Assembly: GCA_003586115.2 (NCBI GenBank)
Contig: QVOM02000029.1
Location: 31,650,625-31,714,624 of the forward strand
Reading direction: 5' to 3'
Length of the DNA: 64,000 nucleotides
From: Salvator merianae
Taxonomy: Eukaryota > Chordata > Lepidosauria > Squamata > Teiidae
Within the stretch, counting starts at the first letter, position 1; each line of letters starts with the position of its first letter. The position numbers and the translations under genes were made by a program. Of the stretch, positions 22,603 to 32,505 are shown piece after piece. The notes beneath the pieces are model-generated. The model made no database searches. It was not told where the DNA came from and worked only from the letters and a program-made list of their open reading frames with translations.

Positions 22603-22778
22603 GAGAACCACTGAATCATGCCTGAATCCTGGTTGACTGCATGGCTGCCTCTGTGCAGTTTTCTTGACAGAGATACAGCAGTGGTTTGCCATTGCCTACT
22701 TCCGAGGACAGGCTGGGGATCGAATCAGCAACCTTCTGCTTTCTAGGCTGCTTGCATTATCACTGAGCTACGGCCCCA
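22571..22778 (-). mobile_element. tRNA-derived SINE with (AAC)n tail
   Basis: On minus it starts near 22778 with GGGGCCGTAGCTCAGTGATA (box A region) and has GCTGATTCGATCCCCAGCC (box B). The body is GGCAATGGCAAACCACTGC and AAGAAAACTGCACAG, and the tail is (AAC)11 at 22571-22603. Related copies are at 30582-30776 and 56470-56620. The head resembles a tRNA with a standard D-arm but cannot be a functional tRNA gene. Confidence 0.9.
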
Positions 22779-23369
22779 TAAGAACTGTTACTTTGGGCTG
22801 TTCCTTTTGAACCTGTCACAACACAAACTCTGGCGTTGCCCACACCAGAATGCATCAATAGTGCTAGACCAGACACCAGAGTGTCCACATGAGATATGAG
22901 AGGCAACCTTTGGTCATCCAGAGGACAGAGAGGGCAAATGTCCCCACTCCAGAGGCAGCCATCTCCAACCCCAGACACCAGAAGGAAAAAGAACTCACGG
23001 GATACCCCCTCACAGCAGAGTCAACATCAGTCTGGTGTTTGTTGCAAGGAGCTGGCCCAATACCAATTCAACACCTTGAATGTGGGTCGGAATTCCTTTA
23101 CATAACTGGAGCTTTGGCTGGTCTTCTTGTTCCTGGCTGGAAGTTCTAACCAAATTTTGGCTGCTGAGGGCAGTGCTGTGACTGCAGAGTGGTTTCAGTG
23201 GCCTCAAAGGACTGCTTCGGAACTTCACAGATGTGGACTGTCCTCACACATTGCTGCAGGGGCTTGCCCCCACATGCAAGCCCCATGGAGTGGCCAGTGT
23301 AGCTAACGTCTCTGAAACCGAAGACTACTAATGCTTGCATCCCTCCTCTTCACTCTCCACCTCTTTGGG

Positions 23370-23600
23370 TCCGTTCATACATGAGTTTTAAGTTTTAGGG
23401 TTGCAGGGGGTCGCACTTCTAAACGGTCTTCCGACTTTTCTCCAAGCTATTCCACTGAAATTGGAGCTATCCTGTATTCAGATTAATCTAGCATTGAAAA
23501 CGGTCCTGCTCTTTAGCTCAGTTATATTTTAAAGGTAAGATTGAATGAGAGGATTATTGGGGGTGGAAACGTACTTTCTTGGGTAGGCAGAGGGAGGGCT
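23370..23600 (+). repeat. Interspersed repeat of unknown class, copy 2
   Basis: Aligns with 8500-8760 (ATTCAGATTAATCTAGCATT, CAGTTATATTTTA, GGCAGAGGGAGGGCTTT). The two copies are well diverged. No coding potential. Confidence 0.55.
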
Positions 23601-24023
23601 TTAATTTCACCCACCAGCCAATGACATTGTCCCTCCCACTTCCTCTTCACCCCATGGAAGGCTGAGGACTGCCTTGCCTTATGGAGTCTCATGCAGGGTG
23701 AACTGCCACAGCAGTTCCGTTCAGTTAGGCTCAGCTGGCCAGTAGAGGCATCCAATCACACAGAGGGAAGGAGTGGAAAAAAAAAATCTATGCTGATTGA
23801 GCCTACACAGAGCCTAAATGAGGACAAAGGAAAGCATTCTCAGTGCACATTATCATAAAATGCGCACGTGATCTCACAAGACAAGGGCTTGATCCTCTTT
23901 TTCCCCGAAGTGGACTAATTTGTTCATGCCTGACTGTGGCCCTTTTGTATCTTCTTTTCAAAGCATATATTTAAAGAGATAATTATAAAGTGATGCAAGG
24001 GCCTTGACTTTTCATTTGTACTA

Positions 24024-24744
24024 GGGTGCCTCCAGACGGCAGGAGTCAATCATAGGATCTAAAGATCCCACAGTTGCTTGTCACTGCCCCCAGCAAACAT
24101 GGGAGGCAACCATGGGCTCTTATCTTCATCTGCCGGCTCCTTTGGTGGTTTATCTTCTTGCAAGTATCTGGATGCTGGCCAAGCACCACCCACTTCCCTT
24201 TTTTTTCACATGCTTGGCCAACATCCAGGTGTTTGCAAGAGGAACAATCATGGAAGGAGCCAGCAGACAGAGTTAAGTGATTACTATTACAGGAAGAAGA
24301 AGAAGAAGAACTTGGTTTTTTATACCCCGCTTTTCTCGGCTGAAGCTGACTCAAAGCGGCTTACAATGTTATTTTTCGCCCAAAGGCTTACAACTGTCTA
24401 TCTTCCGCATCACACAAAGTGATGCTCCCTATTTATCTACTTGCAGTTACTTGCTTTCGAACAGCTAGGTTGGCTGGAGCTAGAGGCCAGTAGAGGGCGC
24501 TCATCCCCTCTACACGGCAGACAGGGGCCTTGAACTCCGATCCTCATATTGAAAGATCAGTGCCTTAGCCTTCTGTGCCACCGTGCCACCGTGCTTGAGA
24601 TCATTGCTAGATTTCCTGTACTGATGAATTTATGGGATATCGCCTTCATATCAGGGGAGAGTATTGGGAATGCCACAGTTATGTGTGGCATTCCCAATAT
24701 AATCCGGGAGAATTGCAGGTTTTAGCCCACAACTGAAGGCACCC
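24024..24744. mobile_element. Harbinger-like foldback element split by a SINE
   Basis: Left end GGGTGCCTCCAGAC at 24024. The reverse complement of the right end at 24744 begins GGGTGCCTTCAG. Flanking triplets are CTA (24021-24023) and TTA (24745-24747), matching at two of three positions. A 38-bp hairpin with perfect 16-bp arms lies at 24662-24699. The element is interrupted at 24293-24593 by a SINE. Confidence 0.75.
24293..24593 (-). mobile_element. tRNA-derived SINE with (TTC)n tail, copy 2
   Basis: Very similar to 5981-6271. On the minus strand it starts near 24593, box A lies at about 24559-24570 and box B at about 24527-24538. The body is followed by GTAAGCCGCTTTGAGTC, GGGGTATAAAAAACC and the TTC tail. 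A short duplication of GTGCCACC at the head end (24575-24593) is specific to this copy. Confidence 0.9.
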
Positions 24745-25890
24745 TTAGTTTTTACATGTAATAGCTGTTTGGAGATGCCAGTATACATAATTGTCTTTGG
24801 CAAGAAGATATTAAAAATTTATGGCTATCCCATCAATTCCTGAGGACATCTATATTATTTCCTCTGACACAATCCCCCTAGAAGCCTGCCAGGGACATTA
24901 TTTGGTACACCCAGAAGGAAATGCAGCCATATTTTCAATCACACATGACCGATAGCCCTTCCTATTAGCTGCCAGCACAAGTAATTAAGAAAATTAGTAA
25001 ACTCAGCCAGTGTGTATTCCAGCATGGACCTTCACATTTAGATAAATCTTCCAAATCCACTGCTGAAGAAAAATGCACATAATTCTTCTCCCTTTTCCTG
25101 TGCATTATTTCTAGGACAGCTTTTGCTTTTTGCAACTTTACAGATCCTTCTAGTGGGTGTGTTGAAACTCTGTTGTTTCGTTCACACTTGCTTTGACACT
25201 GTCCTAAAATGAATCCTCACTGAACGAACCCTAGGATCCACCTTAATTTAGGAGCTATTAAAAACCGTTAGAAATCCCACTTCTTCCATGAAACATTACA
25301 CCGAGCTTGCTCGCTGCTCATTCATATGAGGTGGCATCCCATGACCTAGATTTCTCCCGTCAGAATCTCTCCTTAACACACTAATTGTTCTGTTCTTCTC
25401 TGGCCCCCTCACCCCCATCACCAGGCACCATTAGACTATTGCCTTCTTGAGCAAATGCCCCTTTGCTTCTGATAGTTTGCTTAGTTAACCTCTTCAGTTC
25501 TCGCTGCTAATTATCTGTGATTCCCTGCTGGATCGACGGAGGATTCAAGAAAGTACATTTTTACACTAAGCATTGTTAGCAAAATTCTGGCTGTGTTCAC
25601 AGGGGATGTGTTATGGTGTGGTGACAGCAGACTGAAGGTGCAGTCCCTGCACATTCGTTCTCCCTCATGGCACAGTGGGGACTCTTGGGGGTCCGCATAA
25701 CCCCACACTCAACATGTACACACTCTGGCATAAGCGCTCTATAGAATGCTATTAAAGCAAAGTGGTAGCAAGAGTCTCAGTATCTTCCTACTGGTCATAG
25801 CCACCACCACTTATGCACACTTACCTGCATGCTCTGTTTCAGCAAGACAGGAAATAGCCCACTTCTGGGGCCACTTTCTGTGTCCAAAGA
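24745..25890. other. Unassigned non-coding stretch
   Basis: No gene and no recognised repeat. A GTTCACACTTG-like sequence near 25180 resembles some foldback ends but has no partner. Confidence 0.35.
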
Positions 25891-25901
25891 AATGTCTCTG
25901 A

Positions 25902-26073
25902 CAGCGGGTGCTGCTGGCTTTAAGCCCGGGTGTTTGCGCCTTGTGCAAACCTCACCATTGCTGTTTGAGGGGCCTCCGGGCCTCCGTACTGCTGCCTGGA
26001 GGCCCCGCAAACAGCCATGGCACACTTTGTGTGGGGCGCGAACACCTGAGCTTAAAGCCAGCGGCTGCCACTG
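25902..26073. mobile_element. Palindromic hAT-like MITE, copy 1
   Basis: The left end CAGCGGGTGCTGCTGGCTTT is mirrored by CAGTGGCAGCCGCTGGCTTT on the opposite strand at the right end. Most of the 172 bases fold on themselves around GGGGCCTCCGGGCC. Flanks are GTCTCTGA (25894-25901) and GTCTCTGG (26074-26081), identical at 7 of 8 positions. A second copy is at 55186-55377. Open frames of 74-130 codons through it reflect its GC content. Confidence 0.9.
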
Positions 26074-26710
26074 GTCTCTGGCCTTGAATGTTACAGCTGG
26101 GGAATGAAAGTTCCCAGGCTGTGATGTTTGGGGAAGGTGGCTGGGGAAGGTGATGGCTGAGGAAGATGAGGGGCATGTAGAGAGCATGTCACTGCTGCAG
26201 TGTTTGTCAGCTCAGTGAGCAAAGAGGATCATAACAGCGCTCTTTGTTCACTGCGCTGCCACAAGCACCCTCAGCCATCTTGAGGATCCTGCCTGATTTG
26301 TTGTTATGATGGCCAGAAACTCAAATAGCTAAAAAGAAAAGAGAAAGTTTGCACAACTTCATGGAGAGCAACCCTGTCAATGACAGTTTTAAGAACTTCC
26401 AGTGGGAACTGTGGCTAAAAAGACCATAGGAGCTGTAATCCAAAAAAGGAACGTTTCCAAAATCTGAAATACCACATCAGTGCAAATCAATTTTTGCAGC
26501 AGGGTCCTCAACTCTTTGGGAGCTGTGTCCACATGTGGATTTTGGAGAAATTGCTGCAGATACCAGTCACAAAATGTTGTGGGGGTGATTTGAAAATGAA
26601 GCTTTTTATCCCTCCCAGTTAGCCAGGACTGAGAAGCACAAGGAGGGAATTCAATCTAATGGGTTAGTGGAACATCTTCAAACGTAACTGTTCAAGCTAG
26701 ACTATGAGGA
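26074..26710. other. Unassigned non-coding stretch
   Basis: No gene and no recognised repeat between two transposons. Confidence 0.4.
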
Positions 26711-26713
26711 GTA

Positions 26714-26940
26714 CAGAGCCAATGTGGTGGAGTGTAGTTAGGTAAGCATGTCACGCTAGGACCTGGGGGACCAACGTACAAATGCTCATTTGGCCATGAA
26801 ACTCATAGGCTGTCTTGGGGCCTGGCAGTGCCTCTTAGCATAATCTACCCTACAGGGCTGCTGTGAGGATAAAATGGAGAGAATATGCTTGCAATCTTGC
26901 ACTCTTTGGAAGAAAATCTGTGTAGAAATAAAATCGATCC
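26714..26940 (+). mobile_element. MIR-like tRNA-SINE, near full length
   Basis: Begins CAGAGCCAATGTGGTGGAGT (box A region), with CTAGGACCTGGGGGACCAAC leading to a decayed box B. CATGAAACTCATAGGCTGTC follows, then CTACCCTACAGGGCTGCTGT and GAGGATAAAATGGAGAGA. It ends GTGTAGAAATAAAATC, like the usual ATAAATG end. The layout matches the widespread lizard SINE of this type. Confidence 0.85.
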
Positions 26941-27445
26941 TCCAGCTGTCATTGTGTTACATTAAAGGCTGCATCTGCACACATTTTTAAAAAGCAGCTC
27001 AGAAGGGGCTCAGGGGTGGTAGCATGCGAATGCTAGTATTCCCATCCCACCTTTAATCCCCATTAAAGGCCAGGGAATGCACTTTGGAAGAGCTTTTTCT
27101 GGCCTTTAATGTGGATTAAGGCACCAGCATTTGGATGCTACCACCTCTAAACTGCTTTTGAGACACTTCTTCTTTTTTTTACTATGTGTGGATGCAGCTT
27201 GCGAGCACCACAGAAAACCCTGGTGGTTACACACGAGCCCCTGGGCACCATGTTAAGGATCCCAGATCAATGATGGCTGCTCAAGAAAGGCAAAGTAAAC
27301 ATAAATTTAATCCTCCCACTGTCTTTGTGTTGCAACAGATTTAGAAGCTCTTGCAAGCGCTATGGAAACCCTTGGTTGGTACATCTGTGCCCTTCTGCAC
27401 CATGCTGTGGATCCCAGCTCCGTGATTTGCTATTAAGAGAAAAGA
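26935..27445 (+). repeat. Diverged tandem duplication of about 135-150 bp
   Basis: The first unit (26935-26970, then 27197-27307) and second unit (27308-27445) share GATCCTCC.GCTGTC, TTGTGTT, GGTTGGTACA/GGTGGTTACA, CACCATGTTAAGGATCCCAG and TGCACCATGCTGTGGATCCC. A foldback MITE (26968-27199) sits inside only the first unit, so the duplication came first. Confidence 0.75.
26968..27199. mobile_element. Foldback MITE (GGTAGCAT family)
   Basis: GCTGCATCTGCACACA at the left is mirrored by TGTGTGGATGCAGC at the right. Inside, GGTGGTAGCATGCGAATGCT is mirrored by CATTTGGATGCTACCACCTC. It has the same CTGGCCTTTAATGTGGATTA core as 7220-7738, 31842-32030 and 60508-60632. No clear target duplication. Confidence 0.85.
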
Positions 27446-28740
27446 ATAGGCATACTCTGTGGCCGGATTCTCAAGGACCTTATAACTTGTAAATGCCTAA
27501 TTCAGTATTATTATACAATAAAGTATTGTCTTTAAATTTCTTTAGTTCACTGCACAACCAGGCAAGGGTATCCTGAATTTGGGAAGCTGTGGTTATCTGA
27601 CAACATGCCCACATTTGAGCTTCAAGTTCACCTTGGGTAAACTGAGCTCTTCACTTGATTCTGTTTTTAATTTTTAACAAAAACACTTTTTTAGAGTAAG
27701 AAGTTGTGGCTGTCCCGCTCTTCCTAGGCCAGTGGACCTATATGGACATCTGAGGTGTGTTGTGGGTACCAGTGAGAAAATGGCCACCGCAAGGAATGGA
27801 AAAGAACATAACATCGTGTCAAAAATGAAGGATATTGCTCCTCAGCACTGAGAAGAGAATAAATGGTGCCCAGTTAGTGGGTGAGGAAACATATTTGTGC
27901 ATGGGCTAAAGAGTGAGGAGGGAACCATCTGGGAACAGTAAATAACGTATTCAGTATGCCATTTTGTTTCACTGCAGAGGAGATACTGGCAGTTACATAC
28001 GTTGACAACTCCAAAGTTACATTATATTAATGAAGATAATTAAATATGTCCACAAGGAGCCTCAGTCTCTGAGTGGCCATAATTAATATTTAAACATTTT
28101 CAGGGCACTACCAAATTTGTATCCAAGACTATTATCAATAGTCACCTAGACTTGGGAGCCATCACTGAACCTTGGCTGTGGCCTTGTCCACTATGCTGGG
28201 CTTTATGGGGAAGAGGAGTGGAGGTGCTGGAAAAATAAGACCTTCATCCAGCTATGGCCTCAGGATCTGGCACCCTCAAGTGACTACCAGTCCCCCAGTG
28301 CCCTGACACTGTCCATTAGTGTTGCTTAATTGGGCCTTCCCTTTTTTTCCCCCTGGCCCACAGTTCTAACCATCACTTAACTTTTCATGCAGTGGCTGGG
28401 ACAAAGCTATGTTGCTTTGGGAAATTCACATGGCAGCTATACCCAGCTGCTCCACACTGCAGGTTGGGAGGGTGCTCTTCCAAGCACCGCTTCTACTAAG
28501 GCAAACCACTGACAATGCCGTGAGATCGGCACACCAAAACACATGAAGAGAAGAGCGACCCCACCCACAGGGTTCTTTGCTTCTCCTGACACCTGGAGCT
28601 AGTCCTGCCTTATTCTTTCGTTGTGTCTGGGGAGGGGCAAAGTGTCCGACTTGCTTTGGAGGAGTCCTGAAAGCAGCAGCGGTTTCTAATGGATGCTAGA
28701 ACTCAGCAAGCCTTCCCCCTCATCCCAACCTACTTATCCC
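27446..28740. other. Unassigned non-coding stretch
   Basis: No gene. The AT-rich segment 27990-28130 (TTATATTAATGAAGATAATT, CATAATTAATATTTAAAC) has clustered homeodomain-like sites. That is suggestive of regulatory DNA but not specific. Confidence 0.35.
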
Positions 28741-28745
28741 CTCCC

Positions 28746-28799
28746 CAAGCCAAGCCAAGCCAAGCCAAGCCAAGCCAAGCCAAGCCAAGCCAAGCCAAA
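28746..28799. repeat. (CCAAG)n microsatellite
   Basis: About 11 perfect pentamers. On plus it encodes Lys-Pro-Ser-Gln-Ala repeats and on minus Leu-Ala-Trp-Leu-Gly repeats, giving frames of about 60-130 codons. These frames are not genes. Confidence 0.97.
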
Positions 28800-28914
28800 G
28801 CTGGCACTGGTGATCTGTGGCAAGAATATTGAAAGGTTTATTCTTCTGGATCGAAGAGGTAAGTCTTCCAAGCATAAAAGGTCTGAAGAGGCAAGCACCT
28901 TGGCACACTTCATT

Positions 28915-28985
28915 TTAGAGATTATGATATCTAAACTGCTGCCTTCCAGATCGAAGGCCATTATGCTACCAATTGAAGCGTGCAG
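28915..28985 (-). other. tRNA-like fragment
   Basis: On minus, TTCAATTGGTAGCATAATGG resembles a D-arm with box A, and GGCCTTCGATCTGGAAGGC resembles an anticodon stem-loop. The T-arm and acceptor pairing are not convincing. It could be the head of a decayed SINE or a chance match. Confidence 0.3.
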
Positions 28986-29078
28986 GCAACAGCAAGACTG
29001 CAAGAGCTATGAGATAAAAATTAGCTATGATATCATCATCGTTTTTTTTAAGGGCTTAGTAGGGGAAAAGACCGTGGA

Positions 29079-29552
29079 GTGATACGCAGTGAGACAGAGG
29101 CCAGCCTTGCTTCTGATGAAGACATTAAATATGAATGCTGCTCTGATGTTTATGGAATTGTTGCCTTTCCCCCCTACCCCCCAGGGGCGGTCTTGCCCAC
29201 AATTCCCGCTATAGATGATGCACAATGCTTTTTATCTACTCCTCAGCAAAGCATGAGGAACCATATTTCAGATGTCAAGCACTTTTCTGCTGAAACTTTC
29301 AGTTCTCAAACCCTGTGTGAGGATCCTTTAATTCTGCAGCAGTCACAACAGAACTCTGATAAAAAATATCTTAAGGATATAATGCCAAGGGACGGAGGAG
29401 AGGACTGCCGGCTTGCCAGCCCTCTTATCACAGCATACTTCTTGTCAGCGGACATCATGTCCGCTATGACCCTAATGCAGAGTTTTCCATCTGCAGCCCT
29501 CCAACCCCCTTGGCATAAAATGCTGACACTGTCATACCCTCCTAGGCTTTGA
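29079..29552 (+). other. 157-codon open frame, unrecognised
   Basis: The frame is open for 157 codons in DNA that is not obviously repetitive. The predicted protein has no recognised domain, signal peptide or membrane segment, and its composition is ordinary. No clear splice-site pair brackets it. I regard it as probably chance and list it because it is one of the few long frames outside recognised repeats. Confidence 0.15.
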
Positions 29553-29756
29553 ATTCCCCTTCCCCCCCAGTAGTGCAGCTGAGAACCCATATATGGCGGG
29601 GTCATATTTTACTGAAAGGAATGGCTTATTTAAAAGTGCATCAAACTTAAGTGGTTACATAAGTACAGTACTGCTACACAGGGGGTTATGGCAAACTGTT
29701 CCAGCCTGATCCACAGATTTTAATGTTGATGCTTATATAGTTTTGCAGAGGTCTCT

Positions 29757-30162
29757 TGGGGCCATTCTGCACTTGAGTGCAATGTTCTGGGACAGGATGG
29801 GTTCCGGAACAAGCTGGGACAGGTTGCCTCTGGAGCGAGACAAGGCTGTCTGCATTCAGATGACCCAGCCCACTTCAACTCTGACCACTGCCTCCGGAGG
29901 CCCCTGGGAACTGGGAGAAGGATGTTGGCGTTGTTGTCCAGAACATCTGGAGATCAACACTTTGAGGACATCAGACGGGTGAAGCCCTCTAACCATGAGG
30001 CACACTCCAGTATTCGCTTCTTGTAAACGCTTGCCAAGCTGTTCTTTGAACCAAGACAGGCATCCAGTTTGCACCACATGGATCCTGTTTCATTTCTTGT
30101 CAGAAGTGCTGTCTTCACATGCACGCATACACACATGTACACAGGTAGGTGCAGAAAGCTAT
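29757..30162. mobile_element. TTCTGCAC-family DNA element, degraded
   Basis: Left GGGGCCATTCTGCACTTGAG and right GGTAGGTGCAGAAAGCT are inverted relatives of the family ends. The first 150 bases share GGACAGGATGGGTTCCGG and GACAAGGCTGTCTGCATT with 9190-9680 and 30789-31302. No matching target duplication. Confidence 0.55.
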
Positions 30163-30239
30163 ACATTTTGGACCAAAGGGTGACTTGAGATAACAAACTT
30201 CAGAACACCATTTCTGTGGCGGTGCTCATTTGAGTTGAT

Positions 30240-30370
30240 AGGAGCTATAGTCTGGTGGTCCCCCAGATGTTCCTGAACAATTCCCAGCAGAGGAGCTGGC
30301 ACAGAAGGCTAGAGTGGAATGCTGGGGTTTGTTGTTCAAAAACATCTGGAGGACCACAGTTTGAGAACCG
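30240..30370. repeat. Inverted interspersed repeat, CCAGATGTT type
   Basis: GTCTGGTGGTCCCCCAGATG at the left is roughly mirrored by AACATCTGGAGGACCACAG at the right. Sequences of this type (AACATCTGGAGGGCCAC) are common in lizard genomes. Partial relatives occur near 29940, 30425 and 52530. Confidence 0.5.
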
Positions 30371-30581
30371 CGGCCATAGTCCAACCTTGGTGAAAACTTC
30401 TCTGAGGCAAGGCTGCCTGACTAATGCTCCTTCAGATGTTGCTGTACTATAACTCCTGTGTGCCTCAGCCAGCATAGCCAATGACAAGGAATGACAGAAC
30501 CCGTTCTTCAGCAACATACTGAGGGTATAGTCTCCCTTTAGAAAGTGCTAAAAGCCAGATTGCTAAGGCATCTCATCTGGA

Positions 30582-30776
30582 TGTTGTTGTGGGGTACCAC
30601 AGACTCGTGGCTGACTCCTAGTTGACTGCATAGGCACTTCCATGAGCATGTCTATGCAGTTTTCTTGGCAATGATACAGAAGTGGTTTGCATTGCCTACT
30701 TCTGAGGAGAAGCTGGGGATCGAACCGTCAACCCTCCGCTTATCAGGCTGTTTGCTCTACCACTGAGCTACAGCCA
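30582..30776 (-). mobile_element. tRNA-derived SINE with (AAC)n tail, copy 2
   Basis: On minus: GGCTGTAGCTCAGTGGTAGA (box A) and GACGGTTCGATCCCCAGCTT (box B), then AGGCAATGCAAACCACTTC and AAGAAAACTGCATAGACA, with only a short AAC tail. The box A/B pair is better preserved than in 22571-22778. Confidence 0.9.
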
Positions 30777-30788
30777 AATGATATATAA

Positions 30789-31302
30789 AGCTGTTTTTGC
30801 ACTTACCTACACTATTCCAGTACAGGGTGGGTCACCCTGTACTGAAATAAGCAACCTGTCCCCAGTTGAAACAAGGCTGTTCACATTGGGACAGCCTGTT
30901 CCATACCCTGCACCAGTTGCAAAGCTCATGCCAGTTTTGAAGCTGGCATAGGCGGGGAGGGCAGTCCAAATGCCCCAAAGACCAAGAATGAAAGTTCCTG
31001 GTCTTCAGAGCTCCTGGGGGGGCAGTTCAGCAGGATGCCTGGTTGCACTACCAAAATGGTTCCCCCATGATATACTGAACTACAGAGGTGTGCCATCCTC
31101 ACACCTCCATCATCTAGTATACCACCCCCTAGTATGCCAGTAGACCTCAGTAAATAGATCTACTGGTAGACTGGACCAGGATTCCATTTGGCATGCCCTA
31201 GCCCAGTCTAGCTTACTAGGACACAGCATCTGCTATTCTGGATGAGTGTGCAGATGGCTGAAGCCTAGACTGGAACATAGTCTATCTACCACAGAAAGGC
31301 CC
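30789..31302. mobile_element. TTCTGCAC-family element with TAA duplications
   Basis: The left end reads AGCTGTTTTTGCACTTACC. The right end, on the opposite strand, reads GGGCCTTTCTGTGGTAG. TAA flanks both ends (30786-30788, 31303-31305). A perfect 11-bp-arm hairpin CAGTACAGGGT/ACCCTGTACTG lies at 30818-30844. The interior is shared with 9190-9680 and 16273-16833. It is non-coding. Confidence 0.75.
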
Positions 31303-31329
31303 TAATTTCTCATATATCACATTTCCTCT

Positions 31330-31565
31330 CTTTCTCTTTCTTTTTTTTTTTTTTTCAGCTGCTAAAGTCTCAGCCATCATGAAATCTGCAAGGCTTCAAA
31401 TATACTTCTCAGTCTGATCGGGCTTAGCAGCTGCTGCTTCACAGCAGAACTGCAAATTTCCCTACCATCTTCTTTATTACATATTTATTTAGGGCACTTA
31501 GAAATTTGCCCTCCAGTTGGAGAACTTCCAGAGCAGCTGACTCTTTTTTTTTTTTTTTTTTTTTA
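31330..31565. repeat. Two long poly-T runs
   Basis: Runs of about 20 T at 31338-31358 and 31543-31564. Each could be the reverse-oriented poly-A tail of an old retroelement, but the flanking sequence was not assigned. Confidence 0.6.
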
Positions 31566-31841
31566 AGATCCACATAAAAACGAATATAAACCATGAGTAG
31601 GGAGAGGGAATCATTAAAGGCAAAAGGCAAGATAAAACACAGTTAAACAGGACTATAAATGCTTCTCCCACCCTGGCAAGAAAAGCCCACGAGGCAAGGC
31701 AAAGTAAGAAGGTGCAGCAGGCAACACAACTGAAGAGAGAAACTGAAGAGGTCTGGGAGGATCGCCAGAGCCAGGAAACGGCATTGCACAGCTTGGCAAA
31801 GGAGCTGGATACAAATTTGAAGCACCTGGGCAGCTTGCGTG

Positions 31842-32030
31842 CAGCTACATCTTCACACATGAAAAAAGTGGCTTGAAACACAGTAGTGCTCCCATCCTAC
31901 CTCTAATCCACTTTACGGGCCATTAAAAGTGCATTTTCTGGCCTTAAAATGGATTAAACGCACTAGTGTGGGGATGCTACCACTTTAAGCTGCTTTCAGG
32001 CCATTTTTTTTTCTTGCGCACAGATGCAGG
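31842..32030. mobile_element. Foldback MITE (GGTAGCAT family)
   Basis: CAGCTACATCTTCACACATG at the left is mirrored by GCGCACAGATGCAGG at the right. AAGTGCATTTTCTGGCC and ATGGATTAAACGCACTAGTG match the family core, and GGGATGCTACCACTTTAAGC the right arm. Confidence 0.8.
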
Positions 32031-32063
32031 CATTGTCTTGCAACCATAGCCAAAATAGACCTA

Positions 32064-32435
32064 GGGCGATTCTGCACTGGCTAGTATACCAGACCAGCAA
32101 TCATACGCGGAGCATCCCTTCCGTATGCTATTGTGGTCTAAGGGAGGCCCTGGCCAGGGTTACCCTAAGACTACACAAGTGTGCAGAAGGCTATTGGTAT
32201 GCTTGCTGATATTTGCAGCAGAAAGACAGGCAGGGTGTCTGTAAAACCATCTGCAGGGAGCCATGAAGAGGTGAAGGTTTTGCCCTTTATTCTGCTTGAG
32301 AAAGCCCAGAAGCAATTGTGGGCTACTGTGTGAAACAAAATGTTGGACTAGATGGGCCGTGGCCTGATCCAGCAAGGCTCCTCTTACGTTATGTTTTTAC
32401 GTGGGTCTAGTATACTGGCCAGTACAGAATAGCCC
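32064..32435. mobile_element. Harbinger-like foldback with CTA duplication, split by CR1
   Basis: Left end GGGCGATTCTGCACTGGCTA; reverse complement of the right end GGGCTATTCTGTACTGGCCA. The inverted similarity extends through GTATACCAGACC/GTATACTAGACC. CTA flanks both sides (32061-32063 and 32436-32438). A CR1 tail lies inside at 32215-32399. Confidence 0.9.
32215..32399 (+). mobile_element. CR1-like LINE tail, nested
   Basis: AGAAAGACAGGCAGGGTGTC, GTGAAGGTTTTGCCC, GCTTGAGAAAGCCCAGAAGC, GTTGGACTAGATGGGCCGTG and CAGCAAGGCTCCTCTTACG are the family's 3' UTR blocks. The copy lies wholly inside the foldback element at 32064-32435. Confidence 0.9.
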
Positions 32436-32505
32436 CTATAGTGGTTCCTGTTGGTGTAGTGACAACTTTGGGGACTCACTGCTGAATTTTACCTAAAGGA
32501 AACTA

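Noticed and set aside
22740..22778. Functional tRNA gene on the minus strand
   Set aside because: Box A and box B are present but the acceptor and anticodon arms do not fold. The body and (AAC)n tail identify a SINE.
25795..26187. 130-codon minus frame
   Set aside because: It spans the palindromic hAT-like MITE, whose GC content removes stop codons.
28746..28799. CRISPR-like regular repeat
   Set aside because: The units are contiguous pentamers without spacers, in vertebrate DNA.
28693..29082. Lys-Pro-Ser-Gln-Ala repeat protein
   Set aside because: The repeated peptide is the translation of the (CCAAG)n microsatellite. There is no support outside it.
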